Source: Bacteroidales bacterium UBA4912
GTDB lineage: Bacteria > Bacteroidota > Bacteroidia > Bacteroidales > Dysgonomonadaceae
Length of the DNA stretch: 26,873 nucleotides
Reading direction: 5' to 3'
NCBI GenBank assembly: GCA_002398875.1
Contig: DHCC01000023.1
Span: 42,723 to 69,595 of the forward strand
Shown here: in pieces, positions 16,353 to 25,302 of the stretch
How positions within the stretch are numbered: the first letter of the stretch is position 1
How the letters are laid out: each line of letters begins with the position of its first letter
Notes under the pieces: generated by a model
What the model saw: the letters and a program-made list of their open reading frames with translations, nothing else
Database searches by the model: none
What the model was told of the DNA's origin: nothing
Position numbers and translations under genes: made by a program

Positions 16353-16380
16353 AATTTAAATTTCATTCTCACAATAATCC

Positions 16381-16405
16381 CCGGAAAACAACAATTGTGT
16401 TCCGG
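16381..16405 (-). other. 11-bp stem-loop in the GH146 leader
   Basis: A 25-base inverted repeat has arms CCGGAAAACAA and TTGTGTTCCGG around a 3-base loop: ten pairs and one mismatch. It lies about 29 bases upstream of the GH146 start. No T-run follows on the minus strand, so it is not a standard terminator. It may be an mRNA leader structure or a protein-binding site. Confidence 0.45.
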
Positions 16406-16431
16406 ATAAAAGAGAGGTATTACAAATAGTA

Positions 16432-16451
16432 ACAATAAGTCTACTTATTGT
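16432..16451. promoter_or_regulatory. Perfect 9-bp palindrome, operator-like
   Basis: ACAATAAGT, a CT spacer, then ACTTATTGT form a perfect inverted repeat of 20 bases in the intergenic region before GH146. It falls where transcription would begin from the candidate -7 box at 16460-16467. An operator for a dimeric regulator is the natural reading; AT-rich chance symmetry is possible. Confidence 0.4.
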
Positions 16452-16459
16452 ATTAAGTA

Positions 16460-16467
16460 CAAATTTA
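16460..16467 (-). promoter_or_regulatory. Candidate -7 promoter box for the enzyme half of the locus
   Basis: The minus strand reads TAAATTTG, an exact TAnnTTTG match, 108 bases upstream of the GH146 start in the largest internal gap of the PUL. I see no good TTTG at the expected -33 spacing, which lowers confidence. It would provide a second promoter for GH146 and the genes after it. Confidence 0.3.
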
Positions 16468-16525
16468 ATTAATTTACTTGTAAATAACTCTATTTTGACA
16501 TTTAATTCTCCGTTTTTTGCAGTAG

Positions 16526-19156
16526 TTATTCTATATCAACAGTTTGGCTAGATGAATATATAAGATGGCCTAAACTACTTACACCCTCAAGAATAATACC
16601 ATATTGTGATGGTAAATCAGCAGAATAGAAAGTCAAATGGGCAATACCCCTGCTATCTGTCGAGACGCTTGGGTTCCAATAAATTGTTGAGCGTAAATCA
16701 GGTATCTTACTATTTTGCTGTTCTATCGTTTCGTAAGTTGGCGAATAAAATTCAACATGCTGCTGATAACCAATTGGTGTGAATACCTGCATATTCTTAT
16801 TCATACTATTTTTTTCAATAAATCCTTTCTTAGTATTAATTACAATTGCTCCATTTGCAGCTCTACCGCCGAAAATGGGCATTACAGATGTAGCCGGCGC
16901 CACAAAAGCATCACTTATATCGTTCACATTTAACATACTATAGTCGAAGTTATCAGTTGGTACATTGTCTAAAATTAACATCGGAACAGCTCGACGATAA
17001 TAAACTTCATTCCCCGAAATTGTTACACCCGGCAGGCGACGAAGTAAGTCGAAGACGTTTAAAAAGTTTGACCTTTCAATTTCTTCGGTTCCAAGGACAA
17101 AGGACGAAGAAATTGAATAATATGGCGATTCTGTTTTAGGGCGAATTATTCGTTTGGCTTTCACTTCAAACTCCGCTAAATTAATCAGCCACATTTCATT
17201 TTCTATGTTTTGTTTTCTATTTACCTTTTCGAGAAATGAATCATCGTAGTTAGGTTTTTGGGTAGCAATTAATGAAGAAGCCTGAACCGCTGGAAATGAG
17301 TCAATAGAGTCCAGCTCTATAAATGCAAGACCCGAACCTTTTTTTCTCAGTGCTTGTATAAGATATCTTGTACTATCGGGATAATCAACGTTGTTAAATA
17401 CAAACCTTCCATCATCTCCTGTTTTGACAATGGAAGTTCCTAATATTGAATCTTTGTGTGCAATCAGCGAGATGTTTCCGTCTTTAAGAGATGAAAATAC
17501 ACCAGTAACTCTCCCTGAAAACTGACGGTTAGATTCCAGTGGAAATTTCAGTTCAGTTTGCAAATTACCTTTTATAATTTCTGGTACATTATATTTTCTC
17601 CACCCTTGGGTCATCATTAACACATCTAATGCTGCTATCGTTTTTTGATTTACATTTCTAAAATATCCCATTGGGGATTCAATATGACCTTTTAATTCAG
17701 AGGTTAGTAAAAGATTTGAAACAATGCTTGATAAAGTATCAAGAGGAACATCTTCCTTATCTACCACTGATAAGGAAAGATTGCCTGATAATGGAAGATC
17801 GTATTCATCTGTAACTTTTATACATAATTCAACTTTATCCCTTCTCTTATAAGTGTCTTTATCGGGTGTAACCGTTACGTTAGCAAAAGAACTATTTTGT
17901 AACGAGAATACAAGTCGTTCGCTGAGGATATTTCTCTCTTTATCAATTAATATGAAATGGACGATACCAGTAGGAAAAAAATCTTTCTCAAAAAGAAATC
18001 CTTGCGATTCGCCCCATGGTTTAGAAAAGAGTACTGCTCCCCTAATATGGGCTATCAGATGTAAACCAACAGGCAAAGCATAATCTGGTGACTTTGATAA
18101 TAGTAAACGTAAATTACCATCTTTCCATTGTGTTTTTAATGATAGTGAATTAGGTTCAGGTAATGGCAAATTGTAGCGAAATGATATGTTTTCTTTATTT
18201 GTACAAACAACATGATATGTTCTACCGGGAAGATAATGCATTCTAAATTGTCCCATTCCCAAATGGCTACTTTCAAAACGAGCCCATTCTTTGCCTGTAT
18301 CGTCATACACTACACCACTTATATCTTCATGCAACCCGCATTCGTTCAACGCCTTAAATGCAATCTGAACATCAGACTGTAAAGGAGCATGCCCACCTTC
18401 GGGAAAGAAAGAGACATTAAAAGTATTGTCAGGTTTGGGAATCTCTATAAAGCAATTGTGTGTTTTTCCCTTGTATGTTGTTTGAAGCAAAAATGCAGAT
18501 TGGTTTTTTACCTTTTTCATATCGAAAGTATAAAAGTCAGATCCCATGTCAAATGACAACTTCTTTTCTTCCCCTTTTAGTCTACCATCTACAAATAAAC
18601 TGCAATTGTCAGGAATAATCCTATTCTCCCCTTCAGTTTCTTTAAAATAAATTTCGGTCAATAGTTTATTATCGTCGAATGTAAATTTAACCTTTGGAGT
18701 AATACTTACCGACATCGGATCAATAACATAGACAGACTTTCTAAAAAAATAATCCTCTCCCTGGTTTTGCATAAATCTAGTATAAGCCCGAAGTGTATAG
18801 CTACCTTCTGGCAAAGCCTCATCCATCTTAATATATCCATAAAAACAACCAATACTATCTGAACTAAGCATAGTTCTGCTAACAACATCAGATAAGATAT
18901 TAACCATTTCTACATATACATATCTGCTTGCATTAGCCTGTTTAAGCAATAATGCATCAACCAAATGAACGCGCATCCAAATTGTATCACTTGAAAAATA
19001 AGAAGATTTATCGGTATGTACATATACTTTTTCCTGTGGATAGTGAGAAAGTTGTTCTAGGAAAAGCTCTTGGAATGGGTCATCATCTAAATTTTGCGCC
19101 AGAATATTGGTACATAAAAGAAATATTACATTAAAAACAAAATCTATTTTTCTCAT
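16526..19156 (-). CDS. Macroglobulin-like protein with TonB plug domain, no barrel
   Basis: This 876-aa exported protein has a signal peptide ending near LAQN (residue 20). The N-terminal region carries the MG2-like signature EKVYVHTDKSSYFSSDTIWMRV (42-63), followed by several predicted beta-sandwich repeats (to about 640). Residues 664-779 form a TonB-receptor plug-like domain (LRRLPGVTISGNEVYYRRAVPMLILD, GGRAANGAIVINTKKG). No beta-barrel follows; instead a short macroglobulin-type end domain (STIYWNPSVSTDSRGIAHLTFY) closes the protein. Such proteins are common in Bacteroidota, often labelled as TonB-plug or carboxypeptidase-regulatory-like proteins, with no settled function. Its place between SusCD and the enzymes hints at a role in transporter assembly or envelope protection, but this is inference. 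Confidence 0.75.
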   Translation of the reverse strand: MRKIDFVFNVIFLLCTNILAQNLDDDPFQELFLEQLSHYPQEKVYVHTDKSSYFSSDTIWMRVHLVDALLLKQANASRYVYVEMVNILSDVVSRTMLSSDSIGCFYGYIKMDEALPEGSYTLRAYTRFMQNQGEDYFFRKSVYVIDPMSVSITPKVKFTFDDNKLLTEIYFKETEGENRIIPDNCSLFVDGRLKGEEKKLSFDMGSDFYTFDMKKVKNQSAFLLQTTYKGKTHNCFIEIPKPDNTFNVSFFPEGGHAPLQSDVQIAFKALNECGLHEDISGVVYDDTGKEWARFESSHLGMGQFRMHYLPGRTYHVVCTNKENISFRYNLPLPEPNSLSLKTQWKDGNLRLLLSKSPDYALPVGLHLIAHIRGAVLFSKPWGESQGFLFEKDFFPTGIVHFILIDKERNILSERLVFSLQNSSFANVTVTPDKDTYKRRDKVELCIKVTDEYDLPLSGNLSLSVVDKEDVPLDTLSSIVSNLLLTSELKGHIESPMGYFRNVNQKTIAALDVLMMTQGWRKYNVPEIIKGNLQTELKFPLESNRQFSGRVTGVFSSLKDGNISLIAHKDSILGTSIVKTGDDGRFVFNNVDYPDSTRYLIQALRKKGSGLAFIELDSIDSFPAVQASSLIATQKPNYDDSFLEKVNRKQNIENEMWLINLAEFEVKAKRIIRPKTESPYYSISSSFVLGTEEIERSNFLNVFDLLRRLPGVTISGNEVYYRRAVPMLILDNVPTDNFDYSMLNVNDISDAFVAPATSVMPIFGGRAANGAIVINTKKGFIEKNSMNKNMQVFTPIGYQQHVEFYSPTYETIEQQNSKIPDLRSTIYWNPSVSTDSRGIAHLTFYSADLPSQYGIILEGVSSLGHLIYSSSQTVDIE

Positions 19157-19217
19157 CTCAAGATCAATAAATATTTTGAATCAGCATCATATTAAATGAT
19201 TTTTATACCATTAAAAG

Positions 19218-19245
19218 ATGGCAGGACTCATTTTAGCCCTGCCAT
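19218..19245 (-). terminator. Terminator-like hairpin after the SusCD-lipoprotein block
   Basis: On the minus strand the arms ATGGCAGGGC and GTCCTGCCAT pair over 10 bp (one G-T wobble) around an 8-base loop, followed by CTTTTAAT. It begins 18 bases after the stop of the DUF1735/DUF4361 gene. The stem is GC-rich against very AT-rich flanks. The short T-run suggests partial termination, separating high expression of the binding/transport genes from the downstream enzymes. The structure is seen; its effect is inferred. Confidence 0.65.
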
Positions 19246-19262
19246 TCTTTAGTTAACAATTA

Positions 19263-20165
19263 CTATTTATGTTCATCTAACCAATCATCTAGCTCTTCTT
19301 GTTCTGCCGAAGTTTTACGTTCTTTGTACAAAAATCCTTCAGCTCTCCAACGAGTACCGTTGTTATTATATTCGTACCAAAAATCGTATACTTCAACATC
19401 AGGATAATACACACCTCCTCCATCAAATATTTCGAATTTATCCCATGTGGAATAACTTAATGTGTTATCACTATTAATAGTAATTTTAAATGTGTGTGTT
19501 GACCTATAGTCTTTAGTTTCATTATTGTAGTGATACATGCGTACAGTACTACCATTGTCTGTTGCCACTAAATTACGAGTCATCTTATACATTACCGAAT
19601 CAGTAACATTAGTAGTATTCTTTAAAATCCCTTCTACGTAGTAAAGACCAGAATACTTATTAACCAAATGCAACCTCACCAATACAGTAGTATCATTATC
19701 ACTTAGCTCATAGTCTGAAATTGTATTTAATCTAATCGGTATCATATATAAAGAATCACACTGTAATGATTCTGGTTTGATATGAATTGGGAATGTATTA
19801 TAAACTTCACCCGCTTTTATAGTCAACTGTTGTAATGGATAACTATAAATTGATTCGTCCAGTTTCTGATATTGCACATCCTCACCCGAAACATTACGTT
19901 GGTTGTACAAATCAATTTCATCAATGTTTTCTTTAATTGTAACAGTAACATCTTTATTTAGAGGACGCGACCCGCTTACAGCTACCGAAACAGCAATTGT
20001 ATCAATCATATTCCCAAGTTCAATTTCTCTTTCAACTATTTGATCTCTCGCTCCAACAATATAAACTTTGGATGGAAACAGATCAGTATCCATTGGGGAA
20101 GTTTCATTCTCACAACCAGCAAAAAGCACTATGAGAGATATAGAATATAATAATATTTTTTTCAT
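19263..20165 (-). CDS. DUF1735/DUF4361 surface glycan-binding lipoprotein (SusE position)
   Basis: This is a 300-aa lipoprotein: signal KKILLYSISLIVLFAG with Cys18, followed by ENET, an acidic cluster like the Bacteroidota surface-export signal. The N-terminal half (about 30-165) fits the BT_3987-like DUF1735 fold, with AVSGSRPLNKDVTVTI and a conserved LTIKAGEVYNTFPIHI strand pair. The C-terminal half (about 168-300) fits DUF4361, opening NKYSGLYYVEG and ending FLYKERKTS. Genes of this type directly follow susD in many PULs and encode surface glycan-binding proteins. It starts 32 bases after the SusD stop. It likely binds the target glycan beside the SusCD complex. Ligand unknown. Confidence 0.8.
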   Translation of the reverse strand: MKKILLYSISLIVLFAGCENETSPMDTDLFPSKVYIVGARDQIVEREIELGNMIDTIAVSVAVSGSRPLNKDVTVTIKENIDEIDLYNQRNVSGEDVQYQKLDESIYSYPLQQLTIKAGEVYNTFPIHIKPESLQCDSLYMIPIRLNTISDYELSDNDTTVLVRLHLVNKYSGLYYVEGILKNTTNVTDSVMYKMTRNLVATDNGSTVRMYHYNNETKDYRSTHTFKITINSDNTLSYSTWDKFEIFDGGGVYYPDVEVYDFWYEYNNNGTRWRAEGFLYKERKTSAEQEELDDWLDEHK

Positions 20166-20197
20166 ATTACTTTATTATTTATTTATAGAATTATTTA

Positions 20198-22189
20198 TTA
20201 GTTCCAACCCGGGTTTTGAACCAATTTGCCATTTTTATCCAGCACGTTCTGACTGATTGGAAAAAAATACATCTTGTTATTCCATACGCGCTTCATAGCA
20301 GTTTCTGTGTTCCAAATCTTTGTAGTATAGAAACTTTCACGCTGTGCTCTTCTAGCAGTTACATCCAATCCAGTGACAGGTTTACTCATTACCTCAGGTG
20401 CATCCATCCAACGACGGAGATCGTAATAACGATGATCTTCAAAAAAGAATTCTATCTGTCTTTCATGTTTTATCAAATTCTTCATTGTTTCATAATCACT
20501 TGCTTCTGCAACTGATATTCCAGGTAAACCACTACGATAACGAATTTGATTAAAATATTTTACCATTTCACTAACATCTCTGGTAACAGTTATTCCGGTA
20601 ACCTCGTCGTTATATGAATCTTCCATCTCGTTCATCGCCTCCACGTATCCCATTAAAACTTCAGCATATCGGAATACTGGGTAAGTTTTCTGTTTTACTT
20701 TGCCCCAATAGTCAAGATTATCTTCTTGATGAGCCCATTTGCGAATAGTGTAACCAGTGCGGTTATAATTAAAATCACTTCCTCGAGCATTACCATCGTA
20801 ATAATAAGTCGCATTCATATTTGTAACGTCGCTACCCGATCCGGTGTATGCAGTTCCGGGCCATAAACAATGATTAAAACCTATTGATGCATAGTATCTA
20901 GGTTCACGGTTATCATCCATTCTCGCACGTTCTGCAGTAAGTACATAGTTTTCCGAAAAGGTAAGACCGCTGCCCACTGCTTGCCACGATTTCTCTTCAT
21001 CTGTAGCCTCACTGAATAACCTTCCATCAGCCATTCTAAATTGATCTATAACATCCTTTGGAACACTTAATGTACTATTACCACCTTGCTTTGAAGGAAA
21101 AGAAAAGCGATTGTTTATATTGGCTTCATTATAGAAATATATTAATTCCGGATTACTTTCAGGTGTAACACTTCCATCAAATATAGATTTATATGATCTA
21201 TATGGATCTATATCTGCTGCTCCGTTTGGAAAATTTGCAGTTTTCAGATTTGGATCATTTGTATCTGGTAAAGGTAATGTTCCCGTGCCTCTCGAATTAA
21301 CAATCTTAGGTGTTGTATAAAGCTCATATTTTTCTAAATCAATAATACGCTTAAATGCTGCGGCAGCTTTTCCCCATTTGCTAGGATCGGCAGTTTGAGG
21401 AATAAAATGCGTGCCATCAGAACGTTTCCAATCGGCATAAAACTGATTACCATTGTATAAAGGACTGGCCGCGTATAAACGCATCCTTGCAATAACAGCC
21501 ATAGCAGCTCCTTTGGTTGGCATATACTGATAAGCTATACTTCTCTCACGTGGAAGCAGCTGAGCTGCTTGCTCCATATTATCACAAATATATTCCACAC
21601 AGTCTTCATACGACGAACGTTCGTAAGAAGTTGATTCTACCGAAGCATCAGTATCGAAAGGTTTGTCTGGCAAGACAGGTACCGGACCGTATAATCTAAC
21701 CAGTGAATAGTAAAAATAAGCACGCAAAAAGTAAGCAACTCCTTTATAGTCTCTCATTTCTGCATCGGTTAGCTCTTTATTTTGATCAATTCTGTCCAGA
21801 ATAATATTTGCCTTGCGGATACCTTTGTAGTAATCAGGCCATGGATTCACATTTTTTGTATCTCGTGCAGTAACCTGATCAACCACCAAACAGCTTCCTG
21901 CATGATCCCAATTCACCCAAGGCTGAATAGCTTCATCTGATCCCATACCACTTGGAAAATCGGCTCTATAATCCCAATCTCCAACAAAATTCGATTCGTT
22001 TTTTAGTATCGCTGCTGTACCAATTATATATTCAAAAGTTTTTGTTTTCGAAGTGAATATTGTATCAATGGTAGTTTTATCATACACATATTCATCAATA
22101 TCGATGTAATTTTCACATGAGTTAAAGACTATTGCACCTAACAAAAGCAATAACAAACTCCCTTTATATGTCCATTTTTTCATCTTCAT
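20198..22189 (-). CDS. susD: SusD/RagB-family glycan-binding lipoprotein
   Basis: This is a 663-aa lipoprotein with signal to Cys25 (VFNSC), followed by the acidic ENYIDIDE, consistent with surface exposure. It has the SusD/RagB layout. An N-terminal helical TPR part contains YKGIRKANIILDRIDQN and AYFLRAYFYYSLVRLYGPVPVLPD (about 120-175). A central variable region follows. The C-terminal signature is LIKHERQIEFFFEDHRYYDLRRW, ending VQNPGWN. SusD proteins act as the lid over the SusC barrel, capturing oligosaccharides at the outer membrane. It starts 12 bases after the SusC stop, so the two are cotranscribed. The length is somewhat above the usual 500-600 aa, with insertions in the middle third. 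Ligand specificity is not readable. Symbol is given by family only. Confidence 0.93.
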   Translation of the reverse strand: MKMKKWTYKGSLLLLLLGAIVFNSCENYIDIDEYVYDKTTIDTIFTSKTKTFEYIIGTAAILKNESNFVGDWDYRADFPSGMGSDEAIQPWVNWDHAGSCLVVDQVTARDTKNVNPWPDYYKGIRKANIILDRIDQNKELTDAEMRDYKGVAYFLRAYFYYSLVRLYGPVPVLPDKPFDTDASVESTSYERSSYEDCVEYICDNMEQAAQLLPRERSIAYQYMPTKGAAMAVIARMRLYAASPLYNGNQFYADWKRSDGTHFIPQTADPSKWGKAAAAFKRIIDLEKYELYTTPKIVNSRGTGTLPLPDTNDPNLKTANFPNGAADIDPYRSYKSIFDGSVTPESNPELIYFYNEANINNRFSFPSKQGGNSTLSVPKDVIDQFRMADGRLFSEATDEEKSWQAVGSGLTFSENYVLTAERARMDDNREPRYYASIGFNHCLWPGTAYTGSGSDVTNMNATYYYDGNARGSDFNYNRTGYTIRKWAHQEDNLDYWGKVKQKTYPVFRYAEVLMGYVEAMNEMEDSYNDEVTGITVTRDVSEMVKYFNQIRYRSGLPGISVAEASDYETMKNLIKHERQIEFFFEDHRYYDLRRWMDAPEVMSKPVTGLDVTARRAQRESFYTTKIWNTETAMKRVWNNKMYFFPISQNVLDKNGKLVQNPGWN

Positions 22190-22201
22190 GTTAATTTTCT
22201 G

Positions 22202-25200
22202 TTAAAATTTAAGATTTATCTGTAAAGTAAATACTCTTTGTATTGGGTATCTGGCCCCATTACCTGTTGCCTGCACAGGATCGAATATTTTTTCTTGAAG
22301 TTTGTCCCAAACATATAGGTTTTCACCAATTAGACTGATAGTAGCATCTGTGATACCAATTTTATTCATGAAAGCAGCATTAGTCCGATATGATAAATGT
22401 ACATTCTTTAACCTCAGATAACTTCCGTCATTCAACCAATAAGTTGAATTGCGATTATTGTTTGCATTACCACCATAAGAAAGCCTTGGAAACCTGGCAT
22501 TAGGATTTTCGGTAGATGAATCACCTGAAATTTCGGATGAAGTCCATCTATTCGACTGTTCTCCCACTGCAAGCAGTACGTTTCCAGTTTCTCTACCAGT
22601 AAAAGCGAAGAATCCATTCCCTCCACTAAAGTATTTCATCTTGTCTACACCTTCAAATAATATGCTCAAACTCCAATTTTTCCAACCAAATTCTGTTGCA
22701 TAACCATACTGAATCTGTGGAGTTGAAGAATGTTCTAGTGGAACAACATCATAATCATCAATTACGCCATCTCCATTAACATCCTTATATTTAATGTCTC
22801 CGGGTAGCACTTCCCCTCCAAAAGTCTGAGGTGGGCTATTTACTACATCTGCTTCGTCTTCAAACAAACCTAATGCAATCAAACCTCTGTTAATTCCCCA
22901 TTGATATCCAACTGTAGATTGGTATGGAAAACGTACTATCGACTCTTCATACTCTAATACTTTATTCTTAGATTGAGTATAATTAGCACGCAAAACCATA
23001 TAGGCGTCTTTGTTGAACTGTTTTGTATACGAAATATGTCCGTCAATCCCCCAACTCTTCATTTTACCAACATTTGCAAATGGCAGAGTAACTAGTCCCA
23101 TTTCTTCCGGAATACTTGCTCGTTGCTGATAAATTCCTGAACGAACGTCAGAGAAGAAGTCGACAGTCATATCAAATTTATCTTTTAAAAATTTAGCATC
23201 TATACCAAAGTTTGTTTTTGTAGCAGTTTCCCATCTTAGGTTTGAAGAACCCACCTGTGTTTCGGTGTAACCATTTCCGATATTCCACAAACTACCACCG
23301 GTTGGGCCCATTAATGTAAGATAAGGAAACCTTACATTCATACGGTCGTTACCTACCTGACCATAAGAACCTCTGAATTTGAGAAAACTCATAAAAGGCA
23401 TGTTTTCTTGAATTAATTCATACTGTGTAGGCGACCATCCAACAGAAACAGCCGGGAATACTCCAAACTTCTTGCCACTTTCAAAAGCTTCCGACCCCGT
23501 ATATCCAATATTCCCTTCAAGCATATAAGTATCTTTATACGAATAGGTAGCACGACCTGAGAGACCTATATAACGTTTAGGAATTGCATCTAAATCGTTA
23601 TTATTCCTTGAGTCAATAAAATCCTCCATGTAGTAGTGTATTAAACCTCCAACCCTGTGAACATCATCGAATGTACGCTGATAGTTTGAGCGGGCTTCAA
23701 AATAATACTTTCTGTTCATTTGCGATGAAACACCAAATGACGGGTCAGCAGCATCTCTCTTTTTCTCTAAAGCAAGCGAGCCGTCTCTTTTTCTTCCGGT
23801 TGCATAAAATAGAGCTGGGGTCTTAGTACGTGATGACCACATTTCAGAATTAGTATTCATATTAAATAGTGCACTAAACGTAAGCCCCTTAGTGATCATA
23901 TCAAGGTCTTGTTCAAGTTGCAAATTCAAGTTATTTGAATTGCGAAAATATTTTCTGTAACCTGTGTGATTTAATAATACATAAGGACTAATCTGGTCAT
24001 TATTACTTCCATATGCAGGAATCTGGCCTGTAGAAAACATAATTGGAACAGTTACAGGAGTCATATTTGCCTGTGCATCCCAAAGAGCCTGACTATCATT
24101 GCCAAAGCCTGGATAGTTTTGTGTTACCAATACTGTTTCTAAACCTAACGACAAAATTGTTTTCTCCGTTAAGTTCATATCGATATTTGCACGGAAATTA
24201 TATTGTTTGTAATCAACATTTGTCTCATACTTATTGATACCCTTGTCTTGTTTGAAAAGAGCATCCTTATTTAACACTCCTAAACTTAAGTAATAACGTG
24301 CAGCTTGTCCTCCTCCCGAAGCACTTAAGTGAACTTGTTGATTCATAGTATAATCCTTTAGGATAATATCTCTCCAGTTTACATTTGGATGAAGATCCGG
24401 ATCAATACCATTTTCAAAAAGCTGTAGATCCACACTATTATATATAGGCTCCATTCCTCGCGACAAAGCAGCTTCATTGGCTAATGCAGCATATTGATTT
24501 CCGTCAACATACTCAGGCATACGAGCAGAGTATGAATAACCACTATTCGCCTTCAAGTTTACTGAAAGTTTACCCGCTTTTCCTCGCTTTGTAGTTATTA
24601 ATACCACACCGTTAGCACCTCTCACCCCATAAACAGCTGTTGCTGAAGCATCTTTTAAAATAGAAAAACTTTCAATATCCTCCGGATCCAGTGTATTCAT
24701 ATCACCTTCAACACCATCAATAAGCACCAAGGCACTCGATCCTGCACCAAATGTACTTATACCACGTATCCAAAACTCAGAGAAGTCTTTCCCCGGTTCT
24801 CCACTACGTGTAACAGCAATGATACCCGGTACTCTTGCTCCAAGCATATTAGAAACAGATGTTGCAGGAACTTTCAAATCCTCCACATCTACAGAAGAAA
24901 TTGCACCTACTACCGAAGCTTTACGCTGTGTACTGTGAGCAACAACAACAAGCTCATCTAGTGAACTTACATCTTCTTTTAAAATAATACGCATCCGCTC
25001 ATCTGTATCCCTCACTCTTAACTCCTCTGTTTCAAAGCCAATATATGAAAACACAAGGGTTTGTCCTCTATCCAAATCAATTATTTTAAAACGCCCGTCA
25101 GCATCGGAAACTGTACCTTTACCCGGAACTTCTTTAACAGTAACTGTTACCCCAATCAATCCCTCACCATTTTCTGACATTATCAAACCTCCGGCTGTAA

Positions 25201-25276
25201 TATCAGACTGTGCATAGACCGAAAAATTACAGAAGGTGCCTATAAGAAATATTAGTGCTATAATATATTTATTCAT
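22202..25276 (-). CDS. susC: SusC/RagA-family TonB-dependent outer-membrane transporter
   Basis: This 1024-aa protein has a signal peptide ending at VYAQ (about residue 23). A carboxypeptidase-D regulatory-like domain spans 26-100 (GVTVTV, GTVSDADGRFKI, FSYIGFETEEL). The plug spans 115-235, with GARVPGIIAV, FWIRGIS, ALVLIDGVEG, SFSILKDASATAVYGVRGANGVVLI and TTKRG. The remainder is a 22-strand barrel typical of SusC, ending in aromatic-terminated LQINLKF. It imports glycan oligomers across the outer membrane using TonB energy, together with the SusD lid encoded 12 bases downstream. Length and all landmarks are normal; it appears intact. The gene begins 26 bases after the stop of the IPT/TIG-NHL lipoprotein. 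Substrate is inferred from neighbouring enzymes only. Confidence 0.94.
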   Translation of the reverse strand: MNKYIIALIFLIGTFCNFSVYAQSDITAGGLIMSENGEGLIGVTVTVKEVPGKGTVSDADGRFKIIDLDRGQTLVFSYIGFETEELRVRDTDERMRIILKEDVSSLDELVVVAHSTQRKASVVGAISSVDVEDLKVPATSVSNMLGARVPGIIAVTRSGEPGKDFSEFWIRGISTFGAGSSALVLIDGVEGDMNTLDPEDIESFSILKDASATAVYGVRGANGVVLITTKRGKAGKLSVNLKANSGYSYSARMPEYVDGNQYAALANEAALSRGMEPIYNSVDLQLFENGIDPDLHPNVNWRDIILKDYTMNQQVHLSASGGGQAARYYLSLGVLNKDALFKQDKGINKYETNVDYKQYNFRANIDMNLTEKTILSLGLETVLVTQNYPGFGNDSQALWDAQANMTPVTVPIMFSTGQIPAYGSNNDQISPYVLLNHTGYRKYFRNSNNLNLQLEQDLDMITKGLTFSALFNMNTNSEMWSSRTKTPALFYATGRKRDGSLALEKKRDAADPSFGVSSQMNRKYYFEARSNYQRTFDDVHRVGGLIHYYMEDFIDSRNNNDLDAIPKRYIGLSGRATYSYKDTYMLEGNIGYTGSEAFESGKKFGVFPAVSVGWSPTQYELIQENMPFMSFLKFRGSYGQVGNDRMNVRFPYLTLMGPTGGSLWNIGNGYTETQVGSSNLRWETATKTNFGIDAKFLKDKFDMTVDFFSDVRSGIYQQRASIPEEMGLVTLPFANVGKMKSWGIDGHISYTKQFNKDAYMVLRANYTQSKNKVLEYEESIVRFPYQSTVGYQWGINRGLIALGLFEDEADVVNSPPQTFGGEVLPGDIKYKDVNGDGVIDDYDVVPLEHSSTPQIQYGYATEFGWKNWSLSILFEGVDKMKYFSGGNGFFAFTGRETGNVLLAVGEQSNRWTSSEISGDSSTENPNARFPRLSYGGNANNNRNSTYWLNDGSYLRLKNVHLSYRTNAAFMNKIGITDATISLIGENLYVWDKLQEKIFDPVQATGNGARYPIQRVFTLQINLKF

Positions 25277-25302
25277 GTTTTATTCGAATTATAAGGTTAA
25301 TA

